NCBI GenBank assembly: GCA_012269545.1
Contig: JAAXKB010000028.1
Span: forward strand, 1-64,000
Source: Gammaproteobacteria bacterium
GTDB lineage: Bacteria > Pseudomonadota > Gammaproteobacteria > Pseudomonadales > Azotimanducaceae
DNA: 64,000 nucleotides
Direction: 5' to 3'
The notes under the pieces are model-generated. The model did not search any database and was not told the origin of the DNA. It saw only the letters and a program-made list of their open reading frames with translations. A program made the position numbers and the translations under genes. How positions within the stretch are numbered: the stretch's first letter is position 1; each line of letters starts with the position of its first letter. Positions 62,698 to 64,000 of this stretch are shown one piece after another.

Positions 62698-63426
62698 ATG
62701 TCGACGAATCAAGAGCAGCGCACCAGCGTTATCGAGCTGACTGGAGCGACACCGTTTGCCAGCGGTGACAACCGCCTATGCTTTCGGCATCCAGATTTCC
62801 CTGATCGATGCATCAAAATCTTGAGAGAGGGTCGGGCCCGCAGTCTGCAAGCGTCATCACCATTTTATAAGCGCGCGATGCGAGAGGCGTACTTTGATGA
62901 CAACAGGCGGGAGTATCGAGCCTATCAGCAGCCTGCCATTGTTCGGGGCAATGCGGCCTATGATCGTCACATCGCACGATGTTTTGGCTGGGTCGAGACT
63001 TCGCTGGGCAATGGTCTTGTTACGGACTTTATTGCCGACTCAGAAGACGAACCGGCGCAAACGCTAGAGGCTTACGTCGCATCGCATGGCCTTGATGAAC
63101 CCGTGCGGCAGGCCGTGGACGAGTTTTGCGAATTTCTGCGCAGGTCACTTGTGCTGACCAAAAATCTCATGCCCCACAATCTGGTACTTGCTGAGGATGG
63201 CGGCGATCTGCGTCTGGTATTGATTGACGGATTGGGTCTGTCGACGGTGTTGCCCTTGGCCAAATACGTTGGCTATTTTGCGCGGCGCCACGTTGAGAAG
63301 CGTATTCAATGGTTCAATTTTCGCCTAGAGTGGGAAGTCAGTGACCGCTCGGTTTCCTGGCGTGACACGGAGACACGCTTTCGATTTCGCGGTGTCTCGC
63401 CCACCTATCGGTTGAAAGGGTTTTGA
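62698..63426 (+). CDS. YrbL-like (kinase-fold-like) protein
   Basis: LTGATPFASGDNRLCFRHPDFPDRCIKILREGRA...REYRAYQQP...HIARCFGWVETSLGNGLVTDFI...NLMPHNLVLAEDGGDLRLVLIDGLG. Confidence 0.85.
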   Translation: MSTNQEQRTSVIELTGATPFASGDNRLCFRHPDFPDRCIKILREGRARSLQASSPFYKRAMREAYFDDNRREYRAYQQPAIVRGNAAYDRHIARCFGWVETSLGNGLVTDFIADSEDEPAQTLEAYVASHGLDEPVRQAVDEFCEFLRRSLVLTKNLMPHNLVLAEDGGDLRLVLIDGLGLSTVLPLAKYVGYFARRHVEKRIQWFNFRLEWEVSDRSVSWRDTETRFRFRGVSPTYRLKGF

Positions 63427-63428
63427 CT

Positions 63429-64000
63429 GTGCAGCATACAAGGGCTTGGTCACAGGCAGTTCATCGTAGCAAAACTGCGCTTAAGCGCGTGCTATTCCCA
63501 ATGGTGTATCGGTCACGAGACAAGTATCGCTGTGTCGTTTGCGGATACGTCGGGCCGTTTGCGCACAAGAAAACGCAGAAGTGGTTGCGCTCGCGGCTTA
63601 ACGCGAAGTGCCCGGGCTGCAGTTCCTTAGAGCGGCATCGTTTCCAGTGGCAACTGCTGGATGAGTTGCTCGCGGGGCGTGATCGATCTCAACTTTCCTT
63701 ACTGCACTTCGCGCCGGAACCCTGCTTGGAAGAGCGTCTCAGGCCGCAATTTGGTGAATATCTGAGCGCTGATTTATTTCGCTCAAACGTAGACCGCCGG
63801 GTAGACGTTCGCAAGATGCCGATGGCTGACAATTCCTTCGACGTCATTCTTTGCAGTATGGTTCTGCACTACGTCGAGGGTTTCGAATCAGGGTTGCGAG
63901 AAATCTATCGTGTGCTGAAACCCGGCGGTATGGCCATGCTTCCAGTGCCTATGATTCACCAAAACACCTGCTATGAACCGGCAGCGGATTCGGTGCTGAA
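63429..64000 (+). CDS. Class I SAM-dependent methyltransferase with N-terminal zinc-ribbon-like cysteines, truncated by window edge
   Basis: Reading from GTG 63429: ...DKYRCVVCGYVGPFAHKK...LNAKCPGCSSLERHRFQWQLLDE...MPMADNSFDVILCSMVLHYVEGFESGLREIYRVLKPGGMAML; no stop before 64000. Confidence 0.85.
   Translation, partial: MQHTRAWSQAVHRSKTALKRVLFPMVYRSRDKYRCVVCGYVGPFAHKKTQKWLRSRLNAKCPGCSSLERHRFQWQLLDELLAGRDRSQLSLLHFAPEPCLEERLRPQFGEYLSADLFRSNVDRRVDVRKMPMADNSFDVILCSMVLHYVEGFESGLREIYRVLKPGGMAMLPVPMIHQNTCYEPAADSVL

Overview
The window is a gene-dense, GC-moderate chromosomal segment. Gene content suggests a gammaproteobacterium, perhaps of marine type; this taxonomic placement is inference. I found no rRNA or tRNA genes, CRISPR arrays, prophages, insertion sequences or toxin-antitoxin modules. 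Most of it is housekeeping or metabolic: sulfur assimilation (cysI-DUF934, cysB, APS reductase, cysG, tusDCBE); metH and nfuA; a class I DAHP synthase; an AddAB-like helicase/nuclease pair; the methylcitrate genes (prpB, prpC, prpF, acnD); purB and mnmA; moaCDE; a monomeric isocitrate dehydrogenase; the N-degron proteolysis block (cspD, clpS, clpA, infA, bpt, aat); and ftsK-lolA-rarA-serS. From about 46 kb to the end the content is more accessory: an RND pump, an OYE-type reductase, a GMC oxidoreductase, a DUF1800/DUF1501 pair, an MBL-fold protein, SDRs, an M20 peptidase, a YrbL-like protein and a methyltransferase. I did not find a clear, wholly new multi-gene system. The best candidates for follow-up are: an apparent GC-rich, palindrome-containing in-frame insertion in the SUMT domain of CysG; the AddAB-like pair, with Fe-S-type cysteines and no Walker A in the AddB-like subunit; a very short acidic single-TM protein behind a near-consensus promoter; a structured icd leader; and the uncharacterised exported DUF1800/DUF1501 pair. 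All calls come from reading the translations and sequence; no database search was run.
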